DNA from: Mesostigma viride
Lineage: Eukaryota > Streptophyta > Mesostigmatophyceae > Mesostigmatales > Mesostigmataceae
DNA length: 64,000 nucleotides
Direction of reading: 5' to 3'
Assembly (NCBI GenBank): GCA_009746045.1
Contig: RPFO01000356.1
Coordinates: forward strand, 52,528-116,527
Shown here one piece after another: positions 1-12,321 of the stretch (positions within the stretch are counted from its first letter, which is position 1; each line of letters begins with the position of its first letter). The position numbers and the translations under genes were made by a program. The notes under the pieces are model-generated. The model was not told the DNA's origin, made no database searches, and worked only from the letters and a program-made list of their open reading frames with translations.

Positions 1-1560
1 CATTCACGTATGCAAGGCGTCAAGCCACATCGAAGTTGAGTATTTGTCCATTCCGGCATCGCACGATATCCAACTTGCGTGATACAAATAAAGAAATTTT
101 GCGTTGCTGCTTGTGCACATGCGCATGCTGCCAATGGCGTCCAGCCTTAGCAAAACTCACAATTGCTTAAAGGGACAGGACATGACCAAATTTTTTGGCG
201 CCGAAAAATTCGCGGCACCGTCCGAGGTACCGTCCGTGACCATGAAAAGTGGGTGCACGGTGCGCGCACCCCTTGCGGAAGTGGCCATGGCGACTGCGTT
301 CAGGCGACATTACCACAATATGGCAAGCGAAATGCAAAATATTTACTCAAATGCTTAAGATGATGATTTTGTGATGTTGGTTTGTGGCGGAAATCAGCTG
401 GTTTACAATATCGCTGTTGTTTTTATATGCCATCAGCATTGGGGGTAATCTGAATTTTTTGGTTGCGCGGAATGAAGTAGAATTCTTGATAGCGGCAGTA
501 AAATCGCGGTTTTGGTGCTTGTTCTGACCGTAAAGCAGTCATTGATATCGGTGGCATCGAATTATAAACCGAGCGGGTGCTTTTTGCCACATTTTCGGCC
601 ATTCTCGGTAAGTAATTGTTCAAGCCTGTGCAGTGCGTGTCTGACCTGTCCATGGAAGAACGGCTGTTGTTGCGCGCCTGGGCAAGGGATTTACGAGGGC
701 AAGGTACAGATTTGTTGCGAATGCTATCTGCTATCAGTGCTTTCTTCTATGAGCTCATTTTCAAAGTTTTTTGCGTTCTTTTTGGGCAGTTACCGCCAGC
801 TAGCTCGCCATTTCTTGCCGTCGTGTTGTCGAATACCTGGCAGCTTTAGATTGTTTTCGTTGATGTTTTTATCAGGAACGCTTCAGTCGCAGCCTATGGC
901 TTCTCGGGAAGGTTTAAGGCATTTCATGAAACGTGTTCTGGCAAGGATGTTGTGCTTATGGACGCTTCTTGTTGTGTGAGAGTGACGCACCCTCTCTTCG
1001 CAGCGGCATCACAGCGCTCATGCGCTGAATTAAGGGCCGCCAGCGGTTTCTTTGCATTTTATCGTGCAGGGATGGAAGTGTTTATTGACGATCATGTTGG
1101 AGATATTTGTGTGACTGCATGTAGATAGCTGCCACTAAAGGTTTAATTTGAGCTTTCCCTTGTTATGATGATGTGACAAGACTACAATGTGCTGAGCCAA
1201 CCATGGTTGACATGGTTGACTGCATGCAAGCTATGCATACTATGATCCTACTTGGTTCCTTGCCCTCCATAGTCCCTGCTTGTTGCCCATGCCGGGTAGG
1301 GAGTTAAGGAAGTGTTGTAGTGTTGATGAGCTTGGTTGGCATCAACCTTACACTCTATAACATGCCCCGGAGAAACATAGAAAATGCTGGTTAGGCATGT
1401 TAGTGCTACCATCGTTATTGCTATGCACATAGTTACAAGGCTGGCCACGCTCGAGGGGCCGTGAAGGCGTATGAGGTGCGTGGCCACCCCATTGTACTTT
1501 CTAAACATATTCAGCATGGTTTTGGTGCATGTTGGATGGCATACGAGGTGTCATTGTGCT

Positions 1561-1620
1561 GAATGCTCCGTGACTCCCCAACGGGGGCACGAGTTTAATC
1601 AATTAATTAATTAATTAATT
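1561..1620 (-). repeat. Snap-back host repeat with TTAATTAA tract
   Basis: Read on the minus strand, a (TTAA)n tract is followed by CTCGTGCCCCCGTTGGGG and then AGTCACGGAGCATT. The middle forms a small hairpin (CCCCCGTTGGGG). Related copies occur at about 27,095-27,160 and 48,288-48,335, the latter two flanking the integrated virus, so this is a dispersed host repeat rather than a unique sequence. Confidence 0.6.
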
Positions 1621-2289
1621 GTGCTTACCTGCTTACTGAGTGGTCCTTAGCGCCTTGTCAGGTGGTCACATACAGTGTTCAAAGCCCATCAACCTGAGCA
1701 TGGTTCTTGTCATAATGACCCCCAACCTTGAGCACGCGTTGTTGTCAGCGTGCAAGAGCTAGTTATATGTGCTTTCGCTCATTAGCTCTACAAACAGGTC
1801 ATGGACCGGCTGGATCGCGTAGTCTCTCCGCACATCTGAACCCTGTGATGCCAGATCTCATTTGCGGCCGTTCCGGGCTTGGCACTGGATTTGTTGTCCA
1901 CACCGTCGCGTCGCTGCAGCAACACGATGTTTTCTGGCATACGCGGGCTTTTGGTTCCTGCCGCACATTTGAAAGTGCTGTCCTCCGGATTTTTGCATTT
2001 GCACCGTGTGCAGTTCTTCCAAGGACGTTTGGAAACATGGCATGGCTAACGTAATGACTGACTCGCTAGACCTTCTCAGTGGTTTTTCATTTGCGGGTAT
2101 TTCCTCGTAAATGGTGCATGCATGGGAGAGCGACTAGAGTATCGCGTAGGTCCATGCGTAGTACTCCTGCGCACTCAGGTCGAGTGGTGAGTCATCTTCT
2201 ATATAGATTCAGCAATATCGGACATTTTGGCACCCCTCTCCGCTAAAGAGGGTTTTCACAGTTGGGCTGTTTCGAAACGTTAAGTGAGA

Positions 2290-2705
2290 TGCCTTCGGAT
2301 CAGGAGACTCACACAGGGCTCCGCGAAATCATGCCAAAGGCCCTATGTTCGATTCCTTGCTGGTAGCTTCTAGGCTTTCTTACTTTCTGTGTTCCGCGGA
2401 ATCTCAGATTTGGGCAGCTAGCTTTTTCACGTCTGTTGCTTCCTGACGACAATGCATGGGAGAGCGATCGCAGCAATGGTGCTCACCATTAGACACTCCC
2501 GGCCAGTTAGGCTCGAAACACACGCCCTGATCAAGCAAGCTGTTTCCGGCCCCACCGTCTAGGTCATCTAGTCACTCTACACGTAACTGACGTAAGCCAG
2601 CCATAATTTCAATGCACAAGGCTACACATGTCCATCTCCATTCATATTCATCATCCTGAACGACTCGAAAACACGGACAAGATAACGGCAGGCTTGAGCT
2701 ACCAT
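2290..2705 (+). repeat. SINE-like repeat with B-box-like motif
   Basis: The motif TGTTCGATTCC near 2,348-2,358 matches a Pol III B box. The downstream part, from GTCATCTAGTC near 2,566 to GAGCTACCATG near 2,705, is repeated at 11,569-11,703 with moderate divergence. That second copy has a 16-bp target duplication, which shows the sequence moves. A clear A box was not found, so the tRNA-derived head is an inference. Confidence 0.45.
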
Positions 2706-3793
2706 GAATGAATGAATGAATGAATTAATCAATCAATTAATTAATTAGTTAACACATGGTCGGAAGAAGTAAACCATTCCTGTGAGGCCCTGCCTGGGCT
2801 CACTCGCCACTCAAGTGCAGTCATGTGCAAAGAAAACAGCACTACCAACAACCGGTGGTGTAGGTTGCCGGCGCCATGCATCTGCAGGACGTCCTTTGTT
2901 TCATTTCTGTGGCGTAGCACGTCCGGGCCAGTCTGCCCTGGTGACGAATGCCAGTGCCTGGATTGCCCCTGTGACATTTGCCAGTCCACTTCCCACCCTC
3001 CAGCCACTGACGCGCGAGCCACTGACGGCCAGGCATCCCCTCCTCCCGAAGCAAGGTACGTGCCAATGTTTGCCAGGCCTGAGCTAAGGCGCTACGGCTT
3101 GAGTAAAATACCGCAACAACCGTCGCCACGGTAATTCTAAATGCATGTCCAACGTGGACGCATGGTAATGCCAGTGCAAAGCATAAAGCTTGTGCATGCC
3201 CTAACGCCAGGCAGCAACCGAACTATCATAGTGACGCCATGATGCAATCCTTCGGAATAACGAAACCATGACCGCAGATCCGCTTCCCACACCTGCCTAG
3301 ATATAGCGCATGATCAGATATACCATTTCTGGCCTGCACTGGTTGTTTCCTTGAGATAAACCATGATGCATCTTTGTCCCGCCACATGTTGCCTGCATCG
3401 CGTGAATACAAATATCTGCCCTGCAGCCCTTTGTGCAGGCACTTGCACCATTCCCGGAACGGTTCAGCGCGCGACACCGTCTAGGTACCTAGTTCGATCC
3501 TCCTCCTGTGGTGCTCCACGCTTCGTTCTCTCAGTGAGCCTAATGCTGCTAAGAAAATTTCATGGCCAGCAGTCAGCCCGATCCGGACTCCTGGGATAAT
3601 TCCTGGGGGTGATTCTGGCCACATGGCGGGACCCATGGATGCGGTCTACTGGTGGGACTACTACTGGCATGCCTCACACGACAAGCGCATGCGGCCGCTA
3701 CCCCACAGCATCATGCCAGAAAGCGATCTGCCGGCTTTTGCCACTAGCGAAGATGCAGCCCGCAGGGACATTGTGCCTTGCTGCAACGATCTC

Positions 3794-6700
3794 TCAAACG
3801 AAGATGACGAACTTGACCGCCAGCGCCGTGACCACAGCCAGCATTCCCAGGGCCACCCAGTCCCTCCAGTGGAACGCAAAGCCCTCCATCAGGTACAGCT
3901 GGTGGTGGTCCACCCCTTGAAACCCGCGCACGACCATGGCCTGGGACGCGCGAGAAGCAGCCCATATGTGCCACGCAAGATGAGACCCACCGGCCGCACG
4001 TAGCAGATGGTCGTCCACAAGGCACCCGACGTTGGACAACCCACAGTTAGTGCGATGGACAAGGGTGCTGCAAGATGTGACAGAAAGCAGAAGCAGAATG
4101 CGAACGGTAGCATCCAGTGCACCATGCTGTGCATGCTGCGCGAGGGCCACAGGGACACACAAGAGCCATTGCACATGCCCGCACACCCCCATGCCCGCAC
4201 ACACACGTACGCGCGGCCATACCTGCGAGATCTGGTCGGCGTGCGCAAACAAATTGCGGAAGAGCTGCGTTGATAGTGCCGACAGCACTGCCATGAAGAC
4301 GTGAGGAGCCCAGCAGCGTGAAAGGGGCGGCAGGGGGGGTGACGATCACAGGACCAACCCACACAGAGGCTGTGAGTACATGCCAGGTGGCCACGCGAGG
4401 GATGTTCATGCATGTGCTGTGGCGGGAGCCAGCAGATGGCTGGCCGCACAGCAGTGGGGAGATCTGCGATGGATCCAGTCGCGCTGGCCACTGCGCGTCC
4501 GGTAGGGCACGCGCACACCCTTGGCGCTGGAGTACAGGGGAACCCTGGACTATGGCGGCCCAACGCGGCGTCTTGAAGAGAAGCAAACGTGCATGAACAT
4601 GCATGAAGAGAGCAAGCATGCCATTCCAGGAGAGCCCAGCAACGATGGGGTACCAAGGGGCATGCAAGCCGACGTAGGTGTCAGCAGCATGGTGCGAACA
4701 TCTTTGGTGCGGTACAGCAAGGCACGGCGTTCGCAGGCCGCCGCCTTATGGAGGAAGGGAGAGCATCGCAGGAGGCAGGAAGCCACGAAGCGCGCGCCTC
4801 GGGGGACGCGGGAATCCACCAGCGCGGGTGCCAGCACAGGTGCTGCATGATTGCCGAGGGGAGGCATGCGCGCGCTGGCATGCGCCCAGAAGACACCGCA
4901 TCATGGGTTCATCGGCCCTGAACACTTGACTGCCACTTAGCACGCACACAAGCGTGGGGCAGGTGCGCTCACCGTTCATGGTGCCAGACGAGCCGAGTGC
5001 CTTCCAGTCCACGCCGCGCGCCACCAGTCCCAGCGCCAGGTTGCGGACCTGGGGGGGGGGGGGGGGAGGAATGATGCCACGTGCAGAGGGCAGGTCCGCT
5101 GGACATGATTTTGTAAGGACTCACCAACTCGCCGGCCCACCTGTTTGCCTACCGTTGCCATCTCTTTTGCTGGCACACACCCACAGAGAAGGCCTTGCTG
5201 CAAGGGGAGTGGCACAGAGTGTGCGTAATTATTGCATCTGGACGGCATGCATCGCTGACCATAGTGCAGGCGGATAGAGTCAGGCAACCAGGGAGTTGGG
5301 CGCGAGGTTGCACACGGAGAGGGCTAGGTCCAAGCCACCAACATTGGAGTGAGGGCCTGGGGCAGACCCACAAGCGCCCATGGAATGTTGCCAGCAGCCC
5401 GCACGAGGGCATACGGGCGGTTATGGGCGTGGAATGTTTATGGGATGTCACGGCCCCCCTTGAGCGGAGTCGGTCCACACGCGCTCACCTCCTCAAAGAC
5501 GAGCGCCATGAAGCGCAGCGCCAGCAGCAGCAGCAGCACCATCTGATTCACGCCCACACCCAGCAGGCGCAGCGGCTGCAGGAACCAGCGCAGGGAGGCC
5601 GCCAGGGACTCGGCGCGCGTTGTGTTCAGGGTGAGGTTGGCGGCTTGCAACACCTGCGGGGGATCGGGGGCATGGGGGCATGGGGGCATGGGGGCATGGG
5701 GGCATGGGGGCATGGGGGCATGGGGGCATGGGGGGCATGGGCTTTGTGGGGGGATGGGGGGGGGGAGCCAGGGGGAGCAACCAGCGCGGGAGAGCACGCG
5801 CACGGTGGAGGGGGATGCTGAGGTAGTCATCCCATGCTGTGCAACCAGCGGCAGCAGCTGCCCACAGTACATCACTGCCCCATGCACCGCACAGGGGGCA
5901 GTGCTGGCGTGATGCTGCACCCCCGTGGTGGTCCAGCTGCCAGGGTGGTGCCCGGCGCGAATATGCGGGGTGTCCGGCGCGAAGTTGCGTGGTGTCCGAC
6001 GACACAGCACCAAAACATAATGGTTCGGCCACACCTGGTTTTCCCCAGGGGAGGGCCAGGGAGCCCCATCTACTATTGCCTACTCACGCAGGGATGGATG
6101 TGGTGGGTGGTAACGCGGGGGGGGGCGCGTGGTGGGGGACGCCACAGGGGGTGGGGTGGGTGGGGGGGTCGGGCGTTGGGGTTGGTGACAGGGCCGGTGA
6201 CCAAGGGCTCCACAGAGGGGTGCTAGCATCTGCCGCACACCAAGGGTGCTAGCAACCGCCACACACAAAGGGTGCTAGCATCTGACACACACAGAGGGGT
6301 GCTAGCAACCGCCACACACAAAGGGTGCTAGCATCTGACACACCCAGACGGGTGCTAGCATCTGCCGCACACAAAGGGTGCTAGCAACCGCCACACACAC
6401 AGGCCTACCAAGATAAAAACTGCCAGCCAACATCCGGCGCTCAGCATGCGCGTTTATGGCTAGGCTGGTCGCCCTACTGGGTGCATGGTGCTTTGGGTGC
6501 TGCATGGGGTGTGCGTCCTGCTGCTGTCGCTGCAACACCCACCCACCGTGAAGGTGAGGCTGGTGACCGTCGCCGCAAGGTTCAGCCCGCGCCGCGTCAC
6601 CTGCAGCGGTCCCAACCGGAAGACCACGTATGCGTACTTGTGCCAGGGGGTGGTCAGCGCGGCGGCCGCCTCCCCCTCCCAAGCCATGGGCGCGCCGCGG

Positions 6701-7509
6701 GTCTGGTACACGGGCGGTACGCCGTCGGAGCCCAGCGCGCTGCCCATGAAGACGAGCCAGCAGAGGAAGGCGAGGGGGAGCAGCTGCTGCGGCCACGAGC
6801 GCCGCGGCTGCGTGGCCACCGTCACAAGCAAGGTGAACGCTGCCGCGCCCAGCCGGACCGACAGCGGGGCACGCGCAGGGAGGAAGACTAGGGCTAGCAG
6901 CCACGCCTGGCATTGGGGAGGGGGCCAACAATGCCGACCAATGCCACATCAAAGGAGAAGCCATGCTCAGAATGTGGCATGGTCTGGAAGAGCGAACGTT
7001 TTCTAGGTTAAGACTTGGATGCCTCGAAGTTCGTGCTGCGACTGCCAGCATGGCAGTACACCACACACGCGAGTTTCGTCGACATGATGGCATGCCCCGC
7101 CAAGGTACCTAACTACGATTAATGCAGAGCAAAGGGGTGCCATACTTACCTGCTTCACACGGGGGTCCAGCTTGTGGAGCAGCGTCACTGGCTCTGCCAC
7201 GAAGGTGCCGATGGGAGCCGATGTGGTCTTCACAAGGATACTCAGGATGTCAGGGCCGGCTGACATTCTCGATTTAACCCAGTCAGCCACTCTGCCTCGA
7301 CCAGCCGTCTTCTCAGAATCATCCTTGGCCATACAACGCACGCAAGCCAAGCCTCGAAGATACTTTTTTTGCGGATTTGTGACACGCTGGAGCGAAGGGA
7401 GGGCTTGGCGTTGTGCATGTCTCTTAGGTATCACTCCCACAGAAAGCTTTATAGATCTATGCCGAAGCAATGGGCAAGCAGGCGCCGCACAGGAAATTAG
7501 CATGTCCAT
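3794..7509 (-). CDS. ABCI12: Plastid ECF-type transporter transmembrane protein (EcfT / ABCI12-like), 6 exons
   Basis: Six minus-strand exons (7,509-7,150; 6,906-6,547; 5,653-5,489; 5,048-4,973; 4,287-4,223; 3,940-3,794) give 1,173 nt and a 390-residue protein. Every junction is GT-AG and the phases close. The first 60-70 residues are rich in Ser, Arg and Ala and look like a chloroplast transit peptide. The LLHKLDPRVKQ motif at the end of exon 1 is the EcfT hallmark. Exon 2 begins with a hydrophobic segment (WLLALVFLP) and ends at GLNLAATVTSLTF. Exon 3 has LRWFLQPLRLLGV and LLLLALRFMALVFEE. Exons 4-6 carry VRNLALGLVARG, FAHADQISQ, VVRGFQG and a final membrane helix. EcfT/CbiQ proteins form the membrane core of energy-coupling-factor importers; the plant ABCI12 homologue is chloroplastic, and its substrate is not evident here. 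The start is the first ATG of exon 1. Confidence 0.88.
5664..5745 (+). repeat. GGGGCAT minisatellite in EcfT intron
   Basis: About ten tandem copies of GGGGGCAT lie in the intron upstream of exon 3 of the EcfT-like gene. They begin about ten bases from its 3' splice site, so the minisatellite occupies the region where the polypyrimidine tract and branch point would be. Read in the gene's direction it is C-rich (CCCCCATG)n. Confidence 0.85.
6215..6405 (+). repeat. GGGTGCTAGCA minisatellite
   Basis: A tandem array of roughly 33-bp units, each carrying GGGTGCTAGCA followed by an ACCGCCACACAC or TCTGCCGCACAC variant. It lies inside the second intron of the EcfT-like gene and shows no coding features. 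Confidence 0.8.
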
Positions 7510-7747
7510 TATCTCTCGTTCTGTCGCTCGCCAGGATCGGCTAATATAAATTGCTGCTACCCATAGGCAAAAGCTGAAAAGGGTTGCCTGGTGACTCCCT
7601 TCACCACATCAAAGCAGCTTGCCATGAGACCAGAAACAGGAATACCTTTGCACAAATTTCCCAGCTAGCTCTAACACACAACAGCAGGAATTTTCTTCAG
7701 CATTGCAGGTAGAAGTAAGTTGTCTTCTAGGTACTGCCATCTCAGTT

Positions 7748-7976
7748 TTAGAGGTAATAATAAGACGGAAGCCATAGACCAAGAAATTGGATCACTGCGG
7801 TTAGCAGTGGCTGGGGGGTGCGGGTGGCAGCACTCACCGCATAAGACCAGTATATCGACACGTGGCCGGCGCTTGCCATAACTTGCCACAACTGATTTTG
7901 TACAGTACAGACGCCGCGCCACCCCGTATCCAACGCGCACGTGATTCAAGTTTGGCCCGATACCATTTCCCGCCAT
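7748..7976 (-). CDS. Possible two-exon small protein (61 aa)
   Basis: An ATG at 7,976 opens a frame that runs to a GTGAGT donor at 7,838. An acceptor (ACCGCAG) at 7,795 leads to 47 nt ending in TAA at 7,748. The two parts sum to 186 nt and the phases close, giving 61 residues. The N-terminal part is basic (GYGVARRLYCTKS, YGKRRPRVD) and the spliced C-terminus is hydrophobic (DILVLC joined to VIQFLGLWL), as in a small tail-anchored or organellar membrane protein. I do not recognise the family. It lies upstream of, and in the same direction as, the EcfT-like gene and is divergent from the Siva-like gene. It could be a chance combination of splice-like sites. Confidence 0.33.
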
Positions 7977-8654
7977 GAGAGGTACGCACTGCGCACCCAA
8001 TTGGGCTCGACGATGCCTGCCTGCAATCGACATTGCCAAGCGGGGAACGCAGCCACTGGGTAACCAACTTGCCATCAAATCCGGCAAAGATAGCGGAAAA
8101 AAGGTCTTAGGCAGCATACAATTCACGCCAAGCCTTCCCTTCTGAGATAGCAGGGCATTGGCCTTTTTAGCGCGAGTTGGAGTGAAGGACCAAGTCGCGT
8201 GCGCTCATCAGGATACACATTTCATTCCGATATAACGGATTTTGCCCGTTTGAATGTTTGGGGAAGGTAAGGCTTTTGCTGTCGCTTTCATTTTTGTCCA
8301 ATTTCGGTTGGGGCCGTTGCCGGCGCTTCCTCTGCATTCGCGCTGGTTGTCTGAAGGTGAAAATGTCTGGTCGGTTTGAGGCGTCCTTGCAGGAAAACGC
8401 CGGGCGCCGTTCGGTGGCCACGACACTGGGAGCGGGCTGAGCTCCAAGTGTTTAAAAGATAATCCGCAGTCAATTTATGGTGGGTTTTATTCGCTGGGTT
8501 GTCCTCCCTGTATGAAACTGCAAGCAGACTCGGTTATTACTTGACATTCTAGCTTGCTCTTCAGCCCACCGATGGAATGGCTTTGGCGGTAAGCCGTAAC
8601 CGTTTGCCTGATGCTGTGTTTATGGTGATGACCGTCCCCGCCCGTGTCGGCCAG

Positions 8655-10252
8655 AGGAAACGCTAAAAAAGATGATGGAGGCGAGCATGCGGCTCAACGC
8701 CAGGAAGCAGGAGGCGGGCTGGGGTTCTGCGTCCTGCCCTTCGGGGGAGGCCATCTGCTGCGTTCGCTGCAGCGATGGGGAGGCGGTGTCGGAGTGCTCA
8801 TATTGCGGGTACGTTTAAGCTATTAAAAATCAGCTTTGAGCCGTGGCTGTCTTCAACCAATCACTTTCCCTGCCTGCTTTGCATCGGGTTGATTTCCTTT
8901 GTAGCCCATGCTCTATTGGCTTGGGGTGGGTCTCGTCCCCCCTGGCCCACCCACCTGCCACACAGCTCCTGTGTTGCTTTGCCTTCAGCCTTGCCGTGAC
9001 TACTTGTTGTCTAAAGCATGGGTCTGCCTCCTTCTGTTGCACGTGTGCTCGCCCTCGCAGACACAAGCTGTGTGAGATGTGCTGCCGGCAGTGTGACATG
9101 TGCCAAGACGTGTTCTGCACTACCTGCTCCACACCCAAGTAAGCCATGGCGGCCAGGGTGGCTGGGGGCCCATGAGGCAGGACCATGGGTGGTGTTGGTG
9201 GCAACCGTGGCGGGGGGCGGGGATCATATTCTCAGGACGGGCGGCCACGGGAAGATGGGGAGCGAAGAAGGAGACGGGAGGGCGAGGAAGGGAATGGGAT
9301 GGGGCGCGGTAGAGGGCAGGAGAAGGCGCGGGGTTCTTTAATTGCAGTGCTGGGAAATCCCAAATGTCCACTGTGCAATTCCAATGCCCGCAAGGGCTGT
9401 GACGCTAGTGGGTCATGGCAGAGATGCTTCCACCGTCCACGTCCTGTATGCATCCCGTTACTGGGATAGGTCCTTGGCTAGCCATATACCCCTGCTAGCC
9501 ATATACCCCCGCTAGCCATATACCCCTGCTAGCCATATACCCCCGCTAGCCATATACCCCCGCTAGCCATATACCCCCGCTAGCCATATACCCCCGCTTT
9601 TCCTCCTCTCACAACACTATTGCCCCCCCCACCCCCCTCGCGCACACGCAAAGCCATCCAGCCAACAGGCACGCACGCATGCGTGCATTTTATATGAAGG
9701 TTGCTGCCCTTGCGGGATCGCCCACACAGCTGGGTGCCTGGGTTCTGCGCGCTGGGTGTACCGTTCCCGCTGGCAACCAGGTGACGACGCGTCGATGTGT
9801 CACGGTGCATGGGAACGTGGGGCGTGGGGGTGCCGGGATGCCGCCGTGCCGAAGAGGCGTGATGGTGTGCGTGTCGATGTGCGTCTTTATGTGCGTGTTG
9901 ATGTGTGTGTGTGTGTGTGTGTGGGCGTGTCCGCGCGCGCAATGCCACCCACTTGCCCCATGCTTGGACCTTTGCTGTGCGCGCGCTGCGTGCGGGTCTT
10001 GTGTGTGTGGGGGGGAGCAGCTACGACCTGCGCGAAGATCGCACGTTTTGCCTCGAGTGCAACGTGGAGGTGCGGCGGCAAGTACACAGCGCGGGTGAGG
10101 CGCGTGACGCGTACGGCCGCCCCTTGCACACGCAGCGCTGCCCCGCGCCCCGCCCCTTAGAGGTGGAGGCGCAGCTGATGCGGCAGCAGGCGTGTGGGGT
10201 GCTCCCGCCCACCCTGGGGATGGCCACGCCCCACCTGGCGCACATGGGGTGA
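8655..10252 (+). CDS. Siva-family cysteine-rich zinc-binding protein (5' exon unresolved)
   Basis: Three plus-strand exons (8,655-8,808; 9,061-9,138; 10,021-10,252) join in phase at GT-AG junctions. They encode a cysteine array that continues across both introns: ICCVRCSDGEAV, ECSYCG, KLCEMCCRQCDMC, VFCTTCS, then NYDLREDRTFCLEC. Cysteine spacing and the DG-x-AV, FCT-C-x-x-x-NY and FCLEC signatures match the C-terminal zinc-binding region of apoptosis regulatory protein Siva. In animals Siva binds death-receptor and E3-ligase partners; its role in algae is not known to me. A C-terminal extension of about 60 residues follows the cysteine domain. The first exon may start at ATG 8,363 (MSGRFEAS), but the donor linking it to 8,655 is uncertain. 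Confidence 0.72.
9474..9598 (+). repeat. GCTAGCCATATACCCC minisatellite
   Basis: About seven to eight copies of a 16-17-bp unit (GCTAGCCATATACCCCC) in tandem. It lies in the second intron of the Siva-like gene. The units differ only by C/T changes in the C-run. Confidence 0.9.
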
Positions 10253-11139
10253 TCCGCGTGACACATCATCGATGTAGCGGCGGGCGCGAGCCAGCAAATC
10301 CTTACTGTACACCCGCGCTGCGCGGCATTTCTGCCATCAGAGCATACCCACGTGGAAACTTCGGCCTCTTCCAACCTGCGTCCTCGTGCGGGGGACCACG
10401 CCCTTGCTCGCCGCCCATGGCAAGGGGACGCACACCCTTGTCTTTCTTTTGAATTCAGGCAGGTCATTGCCGATGGTGCTGAAGTTTCCTCGTGGGGAAG
10501 CATGGTAGCTGATGCACCTTGGTAGGCCTCTTGGATGGGACGTGCAGATGCTTCTTGATTTAGCCAGGTTGTGGCGTGAGTTCCACGTACATGGCAGTAA
10601 AGTTAAGCAGCTGGGCAGACCGCATAAGTAGATTGCCAAGATGGCAACTCTGTATGCTGCATGCTGCATCGCCAAGCAGCCTGGCTAGGCGCTCTGCCAT
10701 TTCAGCTCAAAGGCCTGTATTGGAACGTCACGTGCCACATTTCGTACTGTACAGAAGAATTTTTACCATGCCTGCTAGGCTGGCTGATCAGGTCTGCAGC
10801 ATAGCCTAGTCGTAGGCTGGTCCGGAACGTGATAAGTTGCTTCCACATTGATAGGACAACTATGTATACTCAGCACAGCTGTGCTCAGATGTGTGTTGCT
10901 GTGCGCCTTGCGGTAGATGTGGTTCTCTACACCTGCCCGTGTGGAATGAGTACCACTGAACAGATTGTTGAATTACATTAGACATGAAACTACGGTTCAT
11001 ATTAATTCGTGACTGATCGATCAATGGACTAGCCGGTGAAAAAATGGCTCCGAGTTTGGAGTGGAGTTGGAGTTGGAGAGAGACATGCGGAGATTAATTG
11101 AGAGGTATGCCTCCAGCGGTATCTGTGATTAATTAATCT

Positions 11140-11480
11140 GTGATTGATATGGTAGTGCATTGGTGAGTACTGCACGGCGGTATAGGACGGAATTGCCGGT
11201 ACGCAGGGAAGCGGATTTTACATCTCACGATACATGGAAAAGGCGCGGGTACACGACGCGGGGCGCGTGGAAAATTAAGGGCTTGGGTACGCGACGTGGC
11301 GCGGCGTCGTAAAATGGCTCGTAACAAAGGAACTGATCGAGGCGATTTGGCGCCGCGTCGGTCGTGACGCGTGTTTGCACCGTTGGATCTTCATCTACGG
11401 CGCTCGTGCATACCGCATCCAGGAATAGTTGTCTAGCTCACTTATAGTTGTTACAAAACCCGGTTGATGAGAATTTTGCA
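11140..11480 (+). repeat. Dispersed repeat copy (TTTGGCGCCGCGTCGGTC family)
   Basis: Landmarks in order are TACTGCACGGCGGTAT, GACGGAATTGCCGG, AAAATGGCTCG, TTTGGCGCCGCGTCGGTC, TTGGATCT, CATCTACGGCG and AACCCGGTTGATGAGA. The same order of landmarks recurs at 50,350-50,520 and 50,975-51,235, and the left end recurs at 17,130-17,230. Short frames over it are not conserved between copies, so I treat it as a non-coding mobile repeat. Confidence 0.6.
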
Positions 11481-11551
11481 ACTAAATTTCCCCTAATAAC
11501 AAGTTTCAATAATTACTGCATACATTCGCATGCATGCCAGGCCGGCCATGC

Positions 11552-11764
11552 ATAGTATTCAGTGAGAAGGTCATCTAGTCGCTCCACACGTAAGCCAGCC
11601 ATAATTTCAATGCACAAGGATACACATTTCCATCACCATTCATCTTCATCATCCTGAACGACTCGAAAACGCGGAAAAGATAACGGCAGGCTCGAGCTAC
11701 CATGGTCCGGATTCTCCCGATTTCTGGCCTGCGCTGGTTGTCTCTTTGATAGTATTCAGTGAGA
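11552..11764 (+). mobile_element. SINE-like insertion with 16-bp target duplication
   Basis: ATAGTATTCAGTGAGA occurs at 11,552-11,567 and again at 11,749-11,764, enclosing a 181-bp insertion that ends GGCCTGCGCTGGTTGTCTCTTT. The same 3' end is found on much shorter insertions elsewhere (49, 35 and 15 bp), each with its own target duplication. This nested 5' truncation with a fixed 3' end is typical of target-primed reverse transcription. Confidence 0.75.
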
Positions 11765-12250
11765 CATAATATAGAATGTTGCTGTAAAGAGCAAAAAGTA
11801 AAAGGGGGATAAAGAAGTGTTATTAATTAAGTTAATTGATAGGTTGCATAATATGCAGATGAAGGTCATGTTCATTAAATTAATAGCAGTATGAATATAG
11901 TTCCGGAATTTGACAGACACTCCGTCACATGCGCAGGCCCAGGAATGTCCAAACTGCTTTCGTGTACTGCTTTCTTTCGAAAGATGAACAGCTGGACATG
12001 TCACCTTTCGTTCTTGTCATCTAACGGAATATCCAAAATGGACATGCTACATGGAAGACTACTGTAGTATAAAAGTGAGAAAAAGTCAATGACAAGCTCT
12101 AGTTGTGAAGACACCGACCTTTCCCCCCCAGTCCTCCTCGCCAGTTTAATTCAAAGAGATGGCATTACCAGGATGTCTGGCGACATAAACAGAAAGACAG
12201 GGGTTGTGGTCAAGGCGCATGGTTGATGGACGGACTGATAGTGGGATCGT

Positions 12251-12301
<51 letters not shown>

Positions 12302-12321
12302 TGTGTGTGTGTGTGTGTGTA
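12251..12321 (+). repeat. GT microsatellite
   Basis: A (GT)n run interrupted twice by TATGTG. It produces spurious frames of alternating Cys/Val on one strand and His/Thr on the other. Confidence 0.95.

Larger units (their letters stand above)
1..3793. other. Host intergenic DNA, no gene recognised
   Basis: No open frame here shows a recognisable family, and no splice-consistent chain of exons was found on either strand. The longest frames (for example 512-979 plus) are low-confidence and have no domain features. The stretch holds a snap-back repeat with a TTAATTAA tract at about 1,561-1,620, a SINE-like sequence at about 2,290-2,705, a GAAT/TTAATTAA tract at about 2,705-2,745 and a short copy of the GGTTGTCTCCTTG family at about 3,331-3,356. 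Genes with many small exons could still be hidden. Confidence 0.5.

Noticed and set aside
512-979. 155-codon frame near the window start
   Set aside because: Cys/Ser/Leu-rich translation without motif or splice support; probably chance.
9474-9598. Regular repeats as a CRISPR array
   Set aside because: Units of 16-17 bp are directly adjacent with no variable spacers, inside a eukaryotic intron.
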